From: Myxococcus terminator_A
Lineage (GTDB): Bacteria; Myxococcota; Myxococcia; Myxococcales; Myxococcaceae
Direction: 5' to 3'
NCBI GenBank assembly: GCA_049194865.1
Contig: JBLZWL010000071.1
Location: 1 to 64,000 of the forward strand
DNA: 64,000 nucleotides
Positions 15,522-25,224 of this stretch are shown here, in pieces. Under the pieces are notes generated by a model. It ran no database searches. It had not been told where the DNA came from and saw only the letters and a program-made list of their open reading frames with translations. Each line of letters opens with the position of its first letter. Position 1 is the first letter of the stretch. A program made the translations under genes and the position numbers.

Positions 15522-15556
15522 GGCCGGGTGGAGCCGTTCGGGCCACCCGGCCTTTT
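15522..15556 (+). terminator. Rho-independent terminator after the M36 protease
   Basis: A 10-bp GC stem, GGCCGGGTGG with CCACCCGGCC, and an 11-base loop are followed by TTTT. The stem may also serve the convergent PilZ gene. Confidence 0.85.
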
Positions 15557-15623
15557 CATGTCCGCTGACCGGGGTCAGCGGGTTCGTCGGCCCCGAGGCT
15601 CGGGGCCCGGAGACTCGCTCAGC

Positions 15624-17672
15624 TCAGGACGCCGCGCGGGGCGTGGTCGCCTCGCACAGGTGCTCCAGGAACTCGGGCAGCAGCGCGGAGGAGATGATCC
15701 ACAGCTTGCCCTCGCCCAGGTCGGCCAGGGCGGCGCGCTCGACGTACTCCACGCACGTGGACTCCACGTAGTGGACGAAGACGCGGCGACCGCGCGGCCG
15801 GTACCACTCCGCCGCGTGCGCCAAGAGCGCCAGCATGGCCTGCTGTGCCTCCGGCAGCGCGTCATCCACCAGCGGGAACAGGCGCACGCCGTCCAGCACG
15901 TTGAAGAGGTTGAGGCCCGGCTGCGCGGACTCCAGCACCGCCAGCGCGACAGGGCGACCGTCGACACGGGCCACGCGCAGCTCGCGCTCGCGGCCCAGTC
16001 CGGCCTCGCCCCACTTCGTCCTCGCGCGCGACAGGTCGAAGCGCTCCTCCACCAAATCCAGCGCCTCGCGGTAGGCCACCGGACGGGTGCGCTCCACTTC
16101 CTGGAAGAAGCGCGCGCGCTCGGCTTCGGTGGGCACCGCCACCTCCACGTCCGAGGGCACCTCCCACTGGCGGTCGACCTCCGCCTCCATCAACCGGAAG
16201 GGCGTCAGGCTGGCCTGGCCGGTGTGCTCGTACCAGCTGGCGAAGTCGAACTTGGTGAAGCGCACCCAGCGCACGTTCGCCTCGCAGAAGGCGATGAACC
16301 ACTTCACGTCCGGGTCCACCTGCGTGGGCTCGTAGCCGCGCAGGTAGATGTCGCGCAGCGCTTCCCGCGCCGAGGAGCGCTGACCGGGCACGGCCTGACG
16401 CGCCAGCTGGTGCGCCATCCACGTGCCCTCGTACGGCTTCACCACGGACAGCGTGGCCTCCAGCGAATCACCCGACGGGCGCACCACCCGGTAGCCCAGC
16501 CGCGTGCGGCCCTCCAGCCGCTCCTGCGTGGCGTCGAACCAGGGGCGCTCCTCCGTGAAGTCCTCCTGCGACTTGCCCGGCAGACCGAAGTAGCCGGAGC
16601 CCTGGAAGAGCTTCCACGTCGCGTCGCCCCAGTCGCCCTCCACGCGGGTGGACGGGTGCATCTGCGCCTCCACCAGCGCGCGCCACGCCCGGGCACCCTC
16701 GGCGTCCAGCGGACGCACGGACATGCCGCACCGACGTCCCGCCGCCGTGCCGGAGATGTTGCGAACCTCCGCGCGCAGCCGAACCGGCGCCAGGCCCTCC
16801 ATGGCCACCTCGAGCACCGGCTGACGCAGGCCCGGATACAGGAGGTCCTCGCCCGGCTCGGTCATGAAGGCCAGGCCCTCATAGGACAAGTCGAGCACGG
16901 GCCGCTTCACGTGCACCTGCGGCCACATGGGGTGGTTGAAGGACAGCGTGCACGTGCTGCTCGGCGGCGCGCGACGCAGCCAGCGGTGGCGGTAGCGCAC
17001 CAGCTCCGAGGGCACCGGCATCACCACCCAGCCGTCCTCCTCGCGCGCCTCCGTCACCTCCAGGTGCACCACGCTGCTGTAGCCGAAGGCCTCCACCACG
17101 AAGGGGCCGCGAGGCATGGGGCCATCGAAGCGCCAGCCCATCCGGTCCTGGAGCGCGTCGAAGGAGACCGCCGTCACGGAGACCTTCTGCCCATCCGCCG
17201 TGCGCGCCATGCCGCGCGCCTGACGGCCCGCGAGCGCATCGCAGATGCGCGCGACGCGCTCCTTGCGGTCGATGCGCTCCTTCCACACCGGCCTCGTCTC
17301 CGGCGGCAACAAGAGGCCGTTGTCGCGCAGCGCCTCCAGCACCGTGACGATGCGACGACCCGCGTCCAGCGGCGGCGACACGAAGCGGAGGCTGACCTCC
17401 GGCTTTCCGCCGCGCACCTCCATCACCTCCGCGTCCAGCGACGTCGCCCAGCGCTCACCCTGGCCCAGCACCACCGAAGCGGCCTGTCCCGGACGCGGCA
17501 TCGCGTTCGAATCCAGGCTCAGCGTCAGGTGCTCCAGCGAGAGCTGAATCAGCCGGCCCGCCGCATCGCTGTTGCCGTTGCCAAACGAAGCCACCGCGGT
17601 CAGCTCCGTCCCCACCCGGTAGCCGAGCACCGACTCCCGGCCGCGCGTCCCGTCCCGTGTGTCCGCCTGCAT
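15624..17672 (-). CDS. Large PilZ-domain protein
   Basis: A 682-residue cytoplasmic protein starting MQADTRDGTRGRES, with GGAG five bases upstream. The central PilZ domain (about 250-340) has an upstream Arg/Lys cluster (HVKR) and DLSYEG, matching the D/NxSxxG c-di-GMP-binding motif. The N-terminal 240 residues contain another beta-rich PilZ-like half (about 20-110). The C-terminal 340 residues (YFGLPGKSQEDF to the end) are unassigned; their mixed alpha/beta pattern with ELRVARVDGRPVALAVLE vaguely recalls acyltransferase folds. It probably couples c-di-GMP to motility or envelope functions. An extended start at 17768 was rejected for lack of a ribosome site. Confidence 0.7.
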   Translation of the reverse strand: MQADTRDGTRGRESVLGYRVGTELTAVASFGNGNSDAAGRLIQLSLEHLTLSLDSNAMPRPGQAASVVLGQGERWATSLDAEVMEVRGGKPEVSLRFVSPPLDAGRRIVTVLEALRDNGLLLPPETRPVWKERIDRKERVARICDALAGRQARGMARTADGQKVSVTAVSFDALQDRMGWRFDGPMPRGPFVVEAFGYSSVVHLEVTEAREEDGWVVMPVPSELVRYRHRWLRRAPPSSTCTLSFNHPMWPQVHVKRPVLDLSYEGLAFMTEPGEDLLYPGLRQPVLEVAMEGLAPVRLRAEVRNISGTAAGRRCGMSVRPLDAEGARAWRALVEAQMHPSTRVEGDWGDATWKLFQGSGYFGLPGKSQEDFTEERPWFDATQERLEGRTRLGYRVVRPSGDSLEATLSVVKPYEGTWMAHQLARQAVPGQRSSAREALRDIYLRGYEPTQVDPDVKWFIAFCEANVRWVRFTKFDFASWYEHTGQASLTPFRLMEAEVDRQWEVPSDVEVAVPTEAERARFFQEVERTRPVAYREALDLVEERFDLSRARTKWGEAGLGRERELRVARVDGRPVALAVLESAQPGLNLFNVLDGVRLFPLVDDALPEAQQAMLALLAHAAEWYRPRGRRVFVHYVESTCVEYVERAALADLGEGKLWIISSALLPEFLEHLCEATTPRAAS

Positions 17673-17855
17673 GCCAGCTCCGTTGTGTGAATGGAGACGA
17701 TTGTACGACGTCGGGCGAAAGGAAGCAGTCCCCCGGTATGCGTACCACCAGGGTGAACCGGGGTTCATATAGCCTGGGCACTCTCAAGAGTCTGGAAACT
17801 TGTTCTCCAGTACAGGCGCAACGGAACCACATCAGGCGTGTGGCGCCCCTGGGAT

Positions 17856-19433
17856 TCAAGGGCAGCGCGGCTCAATGGACCATGACAGACCGTCCGAACC
17901 GGCGTCGGGTCTGCTTCCGCCCACGACATAAACGCGTCCGTCGACACCGCCCACCAGGGCATGTCCCCGTCGAGGTGTCGACAGAGAGACGGCGGGGGTG
18001 AAGCGCTCCGAGGCCGGGTCGAACCATGCGGCAGCCGCCCCTTCCCTGTCCTCGACGTACACCCAACCGTTGCCCGCTCGAACCGCGCGCGGCGCGCCCC
18101 GGGGTGCATCCATGGAGGACAGCTCCCGAACCCGCACCACCCCCGCATTCCGCTCCAGGAGGAATGCGCGCGAGGACGCGACGATGCCGGCTTCTCGTCC
18201 GCCGAGAATCAGCGCCCGGCCCGACTTCAGCTCCACCACCGCGGGCGACGTGAGCGAGGTGGGCAGGAGCGGCCCCGCGCCGAGCAGTCCTGGTGGCGCC
18301 ACGACATCCGTCCGCTCGGAGGGAGGAGCGCTCGCGCAGCCTCCGGCGAGCACGAAGGCGTCTCCCAGCATCGCGCCTCCCGCGGGACACCTCAGGGAGA
18401 GCCGGCCCAGCGACGCCCAGGAGCCCGCCTCCTCGCCGCGCAGCGTCATGCGGATCGCCGTGTCCATCGAGGGCCGGGTGCTCCCGCCCATCGAGATGGT
18501 TCCTCCGGCGATCAACCCCTCCCCTTCAAGCCGGCCCGCGAGCGCGCCACGAATGCCTATCGGTGGGGTGAAGGGGATGCGGGTGGTGCCGCCATCGGCG
18601 TCGAGCCGCTCGGCGCTCGGTTCGAGCTCGTCTTCCTCGCGCACGCCGCCGAGCACCACCACCTGGCCATCCTCCAGCACCAGCGCGGAGGCCTCCGCGC
18701 GGGGCACGGCGAGGTTGCTCGCCAGGAAGCGGCTGGTGGCGGGGAAGAAGATCTCCACGGTGGAGACGGGCTTGCCCGAGTCGTCGCGGCCTCCCACCAT
18801 CACCAGCGCTCCGGCATGAGGGCCGGTGCCAGGCGCGACGACCAGGGGGTCCGAGCGGCGCGCGAAGCCCGGGCGCTCGGAGATGACGCCGGTGACGCCA
18901 CCGGGACAGGCGCAGACGCTGTTGGCGCAGACGAGTCCTCCGGGCTGGCAGCTGGCGCCCACGCAGTCCGGGTCCGCGCAGTCACCGAGCCCGTCACCGT
19001 CGTCGTCCACGCCGTTGTCGCAGGACTCCACGGGAGGGCCCGCGTCCGGGGTCTCTGGAATCGCGGGCAGGGTGAGGGACAGCCTGGCGCCGGAGCCGGC
19101 GGTGAGCGCGGCTTCACCGGAGGCGGTGGACTGGATGATGCCGGCGCGCTCGGCGGTGGCGCGCACGGAGACGCGGGTGCCCTCGGGCGTGGCGGGGCCG
19201 GACTCGAAGTTGAAGGTGGCGGGGAGCCGGAGCGCCGCGCCCTCCAGCGTGGCCACGGCGAGGGGCACGCCGTCGGGGAGGGAGGCGATGACGGACAGCC
19301 GGTCGAAGTCCACGCCGGGCGTCAGGGGCCCGTCCACCACCACATGGACACCACCGGGCGTCTTCTCGCACGCGAGCAGCGTCGACAGCAGAGCGAGCGT
19401 CAGGACTCGAAACGCGGCACGCATGGGCCGCAC
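17856..19433 (-). CDS. Kelch-like repeat lipoprotein
   Basis: A 525-residue lipoprotein. LSTLLAC with Cys22 is a lipobox, so the mature protein is probably anchored in the outer membrane. A beta-sandwich-like region (30-130) is followed by CDNGVDDDGDGLGDCADPDC, an Asp-rich Cys-paired calcium-loop motif common in myxobacterial lipoproteins. About six Kelch-type blades fill residues 185-520, with recurring VMVGGR, VVLGG, LIAGG, LILGG and VYVVGG strands. Kelch propellers bind proteins or carbohydrates. It precedes the PilZ gene in the same direction. Substrate unknown; surface recognition is the likely role. Confidence 0.75.
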   Translation of the reverse strand: MRPMRAAFRVLTLALLSTLLACEKTPGGVHVVVDGPLTPGVDFDRLSVIASLPDGVPLAVATLEGAALRLPATFNFESGPATPEGTRVSVRATAERAGIIQSTASGEAALTAGSGARLSLTLPAIPETPDAGPPVESCDNGVDDDGDGLGDCADPDCVGASCQPGGLVCANSVCACPGGVTGVISERPGFARRSDPLVVAPGTGPHAGALVMVGGRDDSGKPVSTVEIFFPATSRFLASNLAVPRAEASALVLEDGQVVVLGGVREEDELEPSAERLDADGGTTRIPFTPPIGIRGALAGRLEGEGLIAGGTISMGGSTRPSMDTAIRMTLRGEEAGSWASLGRLSLRCPAGGAMLGDAFVLAGGCASAPPSERTDVVAPPGLLGAGPLLPTSLTSPAVVELKSGRALILGGREAGIVASSRAFLLERNAGVVRVRELSSMDAPRGAPRAVRAGNGWVYVEDREGAAAAWFDPASERFTPAVSLSTPRRGHALVGGVDGRVYVVGGSRPDAGSDGLSWSIEPRCP

Positions 19434-19662
19434 TGTAGTGCAGCCCGGCGCGCGAGCCAGGGCCCCCTCGAGAGAGAGTGTCCTCCGCGTCGTCCCGACA
19501 CAGGGCTCCCCGAGCGTGTCCTCCTCCCAGGCCCGGCGCGGAGCCTCCCGAAGCGGGGGCGCCTCGCGAACGAGAGAGCGGGCGTGCCTTCCCCGCCTCG
19601 CCGCGATGGAACGCCGTCCCGTGGCGGGTTAGTGGAGGGATTCCTTCCCGTTCCGAGGCCCC

Positions 19663-20154
19663 ATGCCCCTGTCCACCCTCTGCCTGCGCTGCGGCATGTG
19701 CTGCGACGGAACCCTCTTCACCCACGTCTCGCTCCAGCCAGAAGAAGCCCAGGCACTGGAGCGGCGCGGAGTTCCCATCGACCGGCGTGAGGATGGTGCC
19801 CCCGCGCTCGCGCAGCACTGCTCCGCGCTGGATGGGCGCACCTGCACCGTCTACTCGGACCGCCCCGCCAGCTGCCGCCGCTACCACTGCCAGCTCTTCG
19901 CCGCGCTGTCGGAGAAGGAGGTCACGCTCGACGAGGCGCTCGGCATCGTGGACCAGGCCCACGCATGGGTGGACGCCATCGCACGCGAGCTGCCTCCCGC
20001 GACTCCGGAGGAGCCCCGCTCGGTGATGCAGCGCGCCCGCCGCGCGGCCCGGGCCCACCCCGAGCAACCCCTGTCCTCCAAGGCCCAGGACGCCTACGCG
20101 AGCGCCGAGTACCACCTCGACAAGCACTTCCGCGGACGCTTCGGCCGACGCTGA
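19663..20154 (+). CDS. YkgJ-family cysteine-cluster protein
   Basis: A 163-residue soluble protein. The N-terminal CLRCGMCCDGTLF is the CxxCxxCC signature of the YkgJ/UPF0153 zinc- or iron-chelating family. Further cysteines lie in HCSALDGRTCTVYSDRP and CRRYHC, giving an eight-Cys binding site. The C-terminal helices (RAARAHPEQPLSSKAQDAY) are typical extensions. Function in the family is not established; a metal-binding or Fe-S role is likely. The upstream 229 bases show no further gene. Confidence 0.8.
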   Translation: MPLSTLCLRCGMCCDGTLFTHVSLQPEEAQALERRGVPIDRREDGAPALAQHCSALDGRTCTVYSDRPASCRRYHCQLFAALSEKEVTLDEALGIVDQAHAWVDAIARELPPATPEEPRSVMQRARRAARAHPEQPLSSKAQDAYASAEYHLDKHFRGRFGRR

Positions 20155-20237
20155 CGACCGCGGGAATCCGGGTGCCTCGGGGGTCCGCGTGGATACGATG
20201 GGGCCTCTGGCTTCAGCGCCCTCACGAGGTCCCTTGC

Positions 20238-20972
20238 ATGAAGACGCAGCTCCCCGCTCTCGCCGTGACGACCTTCGCGCTGCTCGGCGCTCCGCTGGCC
20301 CTGGCCGGTGACGAGCTCCCCACGCAGTCCGCCTCCGCCGACCTGAACGGCGACGGCAAGCCGGAGGCCATCGCCGTGAAGTGGAAGGACGGCGACGCGG
20401 AGTTCGTCCTCACCGCCGGCCCCGCCACGGTTCGAGGCAAGACGGACTCGGAGGTCCACGGCATCTCCATCATCGACGTGGACAGCAGCGACTCGCGCAA
20501 GGAAGTCGCCGTGCACACGGGCATGACGGACAGCGACCAGCTCACCACCGTCTATGCCTTCGACGGCAAGAGCCTGAAGGCGCTGGGCAACGTCCACGCC
20601 CTCACCGAGGTGAAGGGCAACGGCATCATCCTCTCCGACACCTGGGAGACGTTCTGGAACCGGCGCGACAAGTTCGCCCTGGATGCCAAGGCCGGCAAGC
20701 TCAACCCGGTGCCGCAGGAGCTGTTCTACGTGGGCCAGGAAGCCACCGTGCGCGAGGGCTTCCCCATCACCCACTCGCGCACCGACAAGAAGCCCGTCGC
20801 CACCCTCGCGGCGGCCTCGAAAATCCTGGTGCTCGCCGCCGCGCCCGTCCCCGTGCAGGGCGGACGCTTCACGTCCTACGTCTACCTCGTGAAGTCCTCC
20901 ACCGGGCTGCTCGGCTGGGTGAGCCAGGACACGCTGCTGGCCAAGACGGAGGGCCTCACCATCGCCGGGTAG
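20238..20972 (+). CDS. Exported hypothetical protein with FG-GAP-like Asp motif
   Basis: A 244-residue protein with a clear signal peptide (MKTQLPALAVTTFALLGAP, cleavage after ALA near 23). The mature part opens with SADLNGDGKPEAIAVKW, the Asp-rich calcium loop of FG-GAP/VCBS-like beta-propeller repeats. IIDVDSSDSRKEVAVHTG is a second such strand. The C-terminal GRFTSYVYLVKSSTGLLGWV reads like an SH3-type domain. It is convergent with the TPR membrane protein, leaving only six bases between stops. Function unknown; a surface-binding role is plausible. Confidence 0.6.
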   Translation: MKTQLPALAVTTFALLGAPLALAGDELPTQSASADLNGDGKPEAIAVKWKDGDAEFVLTAGPATVRGKTDSEVHGISIIDVDSSDSRKEVAVHTGMTDSDQLTTVYAFDGKSLKALGNVHALTEVKGNGIILSDTWETFWNRRDKFALDAKAGKLNPVPQELFYVGQEATVREGFPITHSRTDKKPVATLAAASKILVLAAAPVPVQGGRFTSYVYLVKSSTGLLGWVSQDTLLAKTEGLTIAG

Positions 20973-20978
20973 TCCCGC

Positions 20979-22907
20979 TCACCGGGACACATCGAGCGAC
21001 GCGCGCGCGAGCAGGGCCTCCTCCAACAAGGGCAGGCGCTCGTCCTCGGGCCGGGCCTGACGCAGCCACTCCAGCGCGCGCTTCGCCCGGCCCAGGTCTC
21101 CCTCGAACACGAGGAAGCCCGTCGCCTGCAAGCGCTGCTCGGCCGTCGCATCCGGCGCGCCCAGCACCGCCTCCCAGCTCAGCGCCGCTTCATGTGGCGC
21201 GCCCAGCTCCTGGAACAGCTTCGCCCGCGTCTCCGCCATCGACGCGGGCTCCGCCACCCCGGGAGCTCCTCGCGGGAGCCTCGCCAGGGTGTCGCGCGTG
21301 CGCTCGAACAACCCACGCAGCTCTGGGATGACCGGGTCCCCCGAGGACAGCGTCTCCAACTGCTGGAGCCGTGAGAGCGCGGCCTCGAAGCGCCCCGCCC
21401 GCGCCAGGGCCATGGCGAGGTTGAGGTGTCCTCTCCGGTAACCCGGTTGCTGTCGCACCATGTTCTCGAAGAGGGAGATGGCCTCCTCGTGCTGGCCCAG
21501 CTTCGTCAGGCACAGCGCCAGGTTGTTGTAGCCCTTGATGCCGGTGAGCCGGCTCTTCTGGCGCACCGACTGACGCAGGTGTCCGAGCGCCTCCTCGTAC
21601 CGGTGCGCCTCCATGTAGAGCCCGCCGAGCTGCTGCTGGACAAAGGCGTCCTCCGGGCCCGACACCTGCTCCGCCACCCGCCACAGCCGCAGCTCGTCCA
21701 TCCAGTCGCGGTTGCGCAGGTGCGTCGCTCCGGTGAAGGCCGTCAGCGTCACGAGCGACATGCCCAGCGCCACCTTCGGCCGCGTCCGAGCGGCGCGCTC
21801 CAGTGGTGCCGCCAGCGCCACCGCGAGCATCGCCACGGGCACATAGAGGAAGCGGTCCGAGGCCAGCGTGTGCAGGCCCAGGGGAATGGCGTGGAGCACC
21901 AGCGCCAGCGCGCACGCCCCCGCCGCCAGCGCCGCCTTCTCCAGCGGCGTGAGCTTGCCTCCCCACTTCCACACGGCCAGGCCCAGCGCGACGAGGACTC
22001 CCACGCCCAACAGGACCCACGGGAGAGGATGTTCACCCAGGACGCCCTGCTGGAGCCGGGGCCGCAGCGCGGCCACCAGCATCACTGCGTAGTGCCCCAG
22101 CGCGGCGAGCCCCGCCTGGACGCGCTCGAACAGCGACAGCCCCGACGTGGCGCCCGCGTCCAGCTCCCGCACGTCCGAGCGCAGCGCGTTCAATCGCAGG
22201 CCGCCATACAGCGCGAGCGCCGCTCCCATGGGCAGCAGGTTGCGCACGGCCTGTCCAAGACTTCGCTCCCGCGCGCGCACGGCGGACAGCTCCAGCACGG
22301 CGAGCCCCACCACCCCGGCCACCGCCACCTCCTTGCAGAGCAGGCCCAGCAGCACCAGGCCCGCCGCGCCCCAGCGTCGCGAGGCCTTGTCCGAGCGGTA
22401 GACGAGCAGCGCGCCCAGCATGAAGACCGCGGCCAGCACATCCGTGCGACCGGAAATCCAGGCCACCGACTCCGTCAGTCGCGGGAAGACGCCGAAGGCC
22501 GCCGCGCCCACCGCCGCGCCCCAGGGCGAGGCCCCCGTCCTCCGACACAGCAGGAACACCCACCCCACCACCACCAGGTGGAAGAGCAGGTTCATCAGGT
22601 GGAAGCCCTCGGGCGCGCCCGCGAAGAGCGCGTGCTCCACCGCGTACGCGAGCGTCACCAGCGGCCGGTAGTAGCCGCGCGAGACGCCCATCGGGTCGCT
22701 CCAGAACATCCGCGTGAAGTAGTCCGTCAGCGGCGCCAGCTCGCGCACCACCTGCTGCTCCTCGATGAGCGAGTGGTCGTCCCAGACGAAGCCGCCTCGC
22801 ACCGCGTTGCCGTAGGCGAGCGCCACCAGCAGCAACGGCAGCAGCACGGCGCGGCGTCGCAAGCGGGCGCGCGCGTCCTCGGCGACGGGAGGTGAGGGTT
22901 CGCTCAT
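20979..22907 (-). CDS. Multi-pass membrane protein with C-terminal TPR repeats (TMTC/O-mannosyltransferase-like)
   Basis: A 642-residue protein. About ten hydrophobic segments fill residues 20-400. GGFVWDDHSLIEE carries the acidic DD motif in the first periplasmic loop of GT-C glycosyltransferases, followed by YYRPLVTL. Residues 425-640 hold TPR repeats (AFVQQQLGGLYMEAHRYEEAL, GYNNLALCLTKLGQHEEAI). This order is that of TMTC-type proteins, which in eukaryotes mannosylate proteins; in bacteria they are widespread and mostly uncharacterised. It shares a direction with the RNase gene, 75 bases downstream of it. Confidence 0.7.
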   Translation of the reverse strand: MSEPSPPVAEDARARLRRRAVLLPLLLVALAYGNAVRGGFVWDDHSLIEEQQVVRELAPLTDYFTRMFWSDPMGVSRGYYRPLVTLAYAVEHALFAGAPEGFHLMNLLFHLVVVGWVFLLCRRTGASPWGAAVGAAAFGVFPRLTESVAWISGRTDVLAAVFMLGALLVYRSDKASRRWGAAGLVLLGLLCKEVAVAGVVGLAVLELSAVRARERSLGQAVRNLLPMGAALALYGGLRLNALRSDVRELDAGATSGLSLFERVQAGLAALGHYAVMLVAALRPRLQQGVLGEHPLPWVLLGVGVLVALGLAVWKWGGKLTPLEKAALAAGACALALVLHAIPLGLHTLASDRFLYVPVAMLAVALAAPLERAARTRPKVALGMSLVTLTAFTGATHLRNRDWMDELRLWRVAEQVSGPEDAFVQQQLGGLYMEAHRYEEALGHLRQSVRQKSRLTGIKGYNNLALCLTKLGQHEEAISLFENMVRQQPGYRRGHLNLAMALARAGRFEAALSRLQQLETLSSGDPVIPELRGLFERTRDTLARLPRGAPGVAEPASMAETRAKLFQELGAPHEAALSWEAVLGAPDATAEQRLQATGFLVFEGDLGRAKRALEWLRQARPEDERLPLLEEALLARASLDVSR

Positions 22908-22982
22908 GGAGAGAGAGGGAGTCTATCCCCCTCGTTCCTTCAGGGGGGCGGGCAGGAAGGCATCCCCCCGCCGTGCACCCGC

Positions 22983-24881
22983 CTACTCGACCAGGGCCAG
23001 CTCCACGCGGCCGAGCTGCTCGTCCGTGGAGGCCACCTTCACCTTCACCGGCATGCCCACGGTGAAGGTCCGCTCCTTGCCCACCAGGGACAGCTCGCGC
23101 GCGTCCGGACGGAAGGGGCCTCCTCCCGGCAGTCCCTCCGCCGGCAACATCCCCTCCACCAACATGCCGTCCAGCTGCGCCACCAGGCCGAAGGGCCGCA
23201 CCCGGACGATGCGCGCGGAGAACTCCTTGCCCACGTGGCCCGCCAGCCACCGCGCCTCCAGCACGTGGTGCCGGTCCGCCTCGGCGCGACTCGCGGCGCG
23301 GGCCCGCGCGTTGATGTGCACGGCCAGCGTCTCCACCGCCGGGTCCTCGTCCAGGTAGTCGCGGCGGCCGTGCAGGTAGCCCTTCAGCGTGCGATGCACC
23401 GCCAGGTCCGCGTACCGACGGATGGGCGACGTGAAGTGCAGGTACAGCGGCGCCGCCAGTCCGAAGTGCGGCCCCGGCTTCACCGTGTAGCGCGACGGGC
23501 CCAGCGAGCGTCGCAACACCGAGCGCAGCGCCGGCTCCGCCGCGGCGCCCGCGATTTGCCGGTCGAACGCCGTCAGCGCCAGCGGCGTCAGCTCGCGCCC
23601 GAAGCCCGCCGCGAAGCCGGAGTGCTCCGCGAAGGCATTCAGGTCCGCCACGCGAAGCGGGTCCGGCTGCTCGTGCACGCGGTACACGCCCGGCAGGCCG
23701 CGCACCAGCATCCACATGGCGATGGCCTCGTTCGCCGCCACCATGAAGCGCTCAATCATCCCGTGCGCGGACGTGGGCTGCTCGCTCACCAATCCGGAGA
23801 CCTCGCCCGTGGCGGCGTCGAAGGTGAACCGCGCTTCATCTCGCGCGAACTCCATACCGCCGCGAGCACCACGCGCCACCGCCAGTCGCGCCGCCGCCAG
23901 CCGGAACCACGGCATCACGTCCCGCACCGGCTCCATGGGCGCTGACACCTGCCCCCGGTCCAGGAAGGCCGCGACCTCCTCGTAGTTCAGCCGCGCCCAG
24001 GAGCGGATGACGCTCTCGTAGACGTCCGCCGCCGTCACCCGGCCCTGCGGGTCGATGCGCAGCTCCACCGTGAGACAACGGCGCTCCTTGCCCGGCACCA
24101 GGCTCAGCCAGTCCGAGGACAGCGACTCCGGCAACATGGGAAGCACGCGCCCCGCCATGTACACACTGGTGGCCCGCTCGCGCGCCTGCAGGTCCAACGC
24201 GCTGCCCTCCTTCACCAGCTCGCTCACGTCGGCGATGGACACCAGGAGCCGCAGCGCTCCGTCCGGCCCCGCGGGCAGCACCGAAATCGCGTCGTCGATG
24301 TCTCGCGTGGACGGCGCATCCACTGTCACCGTCGGCACGTCGCGCAAGTCCCGCCGCGCGCCCACGTCGTGCGGCACCTCGCGGGCGACTCGCGCGTCCT
24401 CCAGCGCCTCTGGGGAGAAGTCCTTGTTCAGCGCATGCCGGGCGATGATGCGCTCCAGCGAGCGGTCCTCCCCGGGCTCCACCTTGTAGAGCAGCGCGAG
24501 CTTGCCCTCGTGGATGCTCGCCACCACGGCGTCACCGTGCTGGACGCGCGTGGTGCCCGCATCCAGGGCCCAGTCCGCGTTGCCTACCTCGCGGTCGATG
24601 CGCAGGAAGAACGCCCCCTTGCGGGCGACGACTTCACCGTAGACGCGGGTGCGGGGCCGCTCCACCAGCGTCAGCCCGCTGGCCGTCCAGCGCCCATCCG
24701 CGGCCGCCGTCACGGTGCCAGTGACGATGTCACCAGCCAGCAGCGGGTTGAGGTCCGGGGGTGGAATGAAGGCGGACAGCACCTCTTGCGTGCCGGGCGC
24801 CTGCACGGTGAGGAAGCCGAAGCCCCGGGGGTGGACGTCGATACGGCCGGTGACGGAGCGGGGAGAAACAGAAGTGTCCAT
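22983..24881 (-). CDS. RNase II/RNase R family 3'-5' exoribonuclease
   Basis: A 632-residue processive exoribonuclease. A cold-shock-like OB domain (VTGRIDVHPRGFGFLTV) is followed by a second OB domain. The RNB catalytic domain (about 200-530) contains DAPSTRDIDDAIS with the metal-binding Asp residues, HFTSPIRRYADLAVHR and RLNYEEVAAFLD. A C-terminal S1-like domain (FSARIVRVRPFGLVAQL) completes the enzyme. It is shorter than E. coli RNase R, lacking the N-terminal helix-turn-helix and basic tail. Start chosen at ATG 24881, where the OB domain begins; the longer open frame runs through the divergent promoter region. It degrades structured RNA. Confidence 0.88.
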   Translation of the reverse strand: MDTSVSPRSVTGRIDVHPRGFGFLTVQAPGTQEVLSAFIPPPDLNPLLAGDIVTGTVTAAADGRWTASGLTLVERPRTRVYGEVVARKGAFFLRIDREVGNADWALDAGTTRVQHGDAVVASIHEGKLALLYKVEPGEDRSLERIIARHALNKDFSPEALEDARVAREVPHDVGARRDLRDVPTVTVDAPSTRDIDDAISVLPAGPDGALRLLVSIADVSELVKEGSALDLQARERATSVYMAGRVLPMLPESLSSDWLSLVPGKERRCLTVELRIDPQGRVTAADVYESVIRSWARLNYEEVAAFLDRGQVSAPMEPVRDVMPWFRLAAARLAVARGARGGMEFARDEARFTFDAATGEVSGLVSEQPTSAHGMIERFMVAANEAIAMWMLVRGLPGVYRVHEQPDPLRVADLNAFAEHSGFAAGFGRELTPLALTAFDRQIAGAAAEPALRSVLRRSLGPSRYTVKPGPHFGLAAPLYLHFTSPIRRYADLAVHRTLKGYLHGRRDYLDEDPAVETLAVHINARARAASRAEADRHHVLEARWLAGHVGKEFSARIVRVRPFGLVAQLDGMLVEGMLPAEGLPGGGPFRPDARELSLVGKERTFTVGMPVKVKVASTDEQLGRVELALVE

Positions 24882-25224
24882 GGAATCTTGAGAACCTTGG
24901 GAGCGCGTCTTAGCCCAGGTCCACCGAGGGACGGGCAGGAGGGACGCGCGGAATGTGAAGTGAAAGGGGCAGTCCCGGGGCCGACTCGAGTGAGTGGCCT
25001 GTGCTCGCCAGGGACCGCGAAAAGTCAGCGAACGTCCCGCTGGACGCGGCGCGCGACAGGCTCCTGACGCCCCTCCCCCGGCCTTCAACCCGCCGGGTAC
25101 ACCTCCGTCACACATGGCATCGCGCGAGACTCTCTTCACGGAGGGTGCGTCCCGCGAGGAGCGCGGAGTAGGGTGTCCTTTGGCGGTGGCGAGCGAGCCC
25201 CGCGTCCTTCCCGACGGGCACCGA
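24882..25224. other. Divergent intergenic region, RNase gene / XRE regulator
   Basis: 343 bases with no supportable gene. They must contain promoters for the exoribonuclease (minus) and the XRE regulator (plus). No clear promoter or RNA structure was recognised. Confidence 0.4.

Noticed and set aside
12550..15546. 998-residue open frame opposite the M36 protease
   Set aside because: High-GC codon bias leaves long open frames opposite real genes. This one is Arg/Val/His-rich with no domain, and the plus-strand gene is clearly the protease.
22942..22975. G-rich/C-rich hairpin between RNase and TPR membrane protein genes
   Set aside because: The stem is only a homopolymer G/C run with a long loop; not convincing as a terminator.
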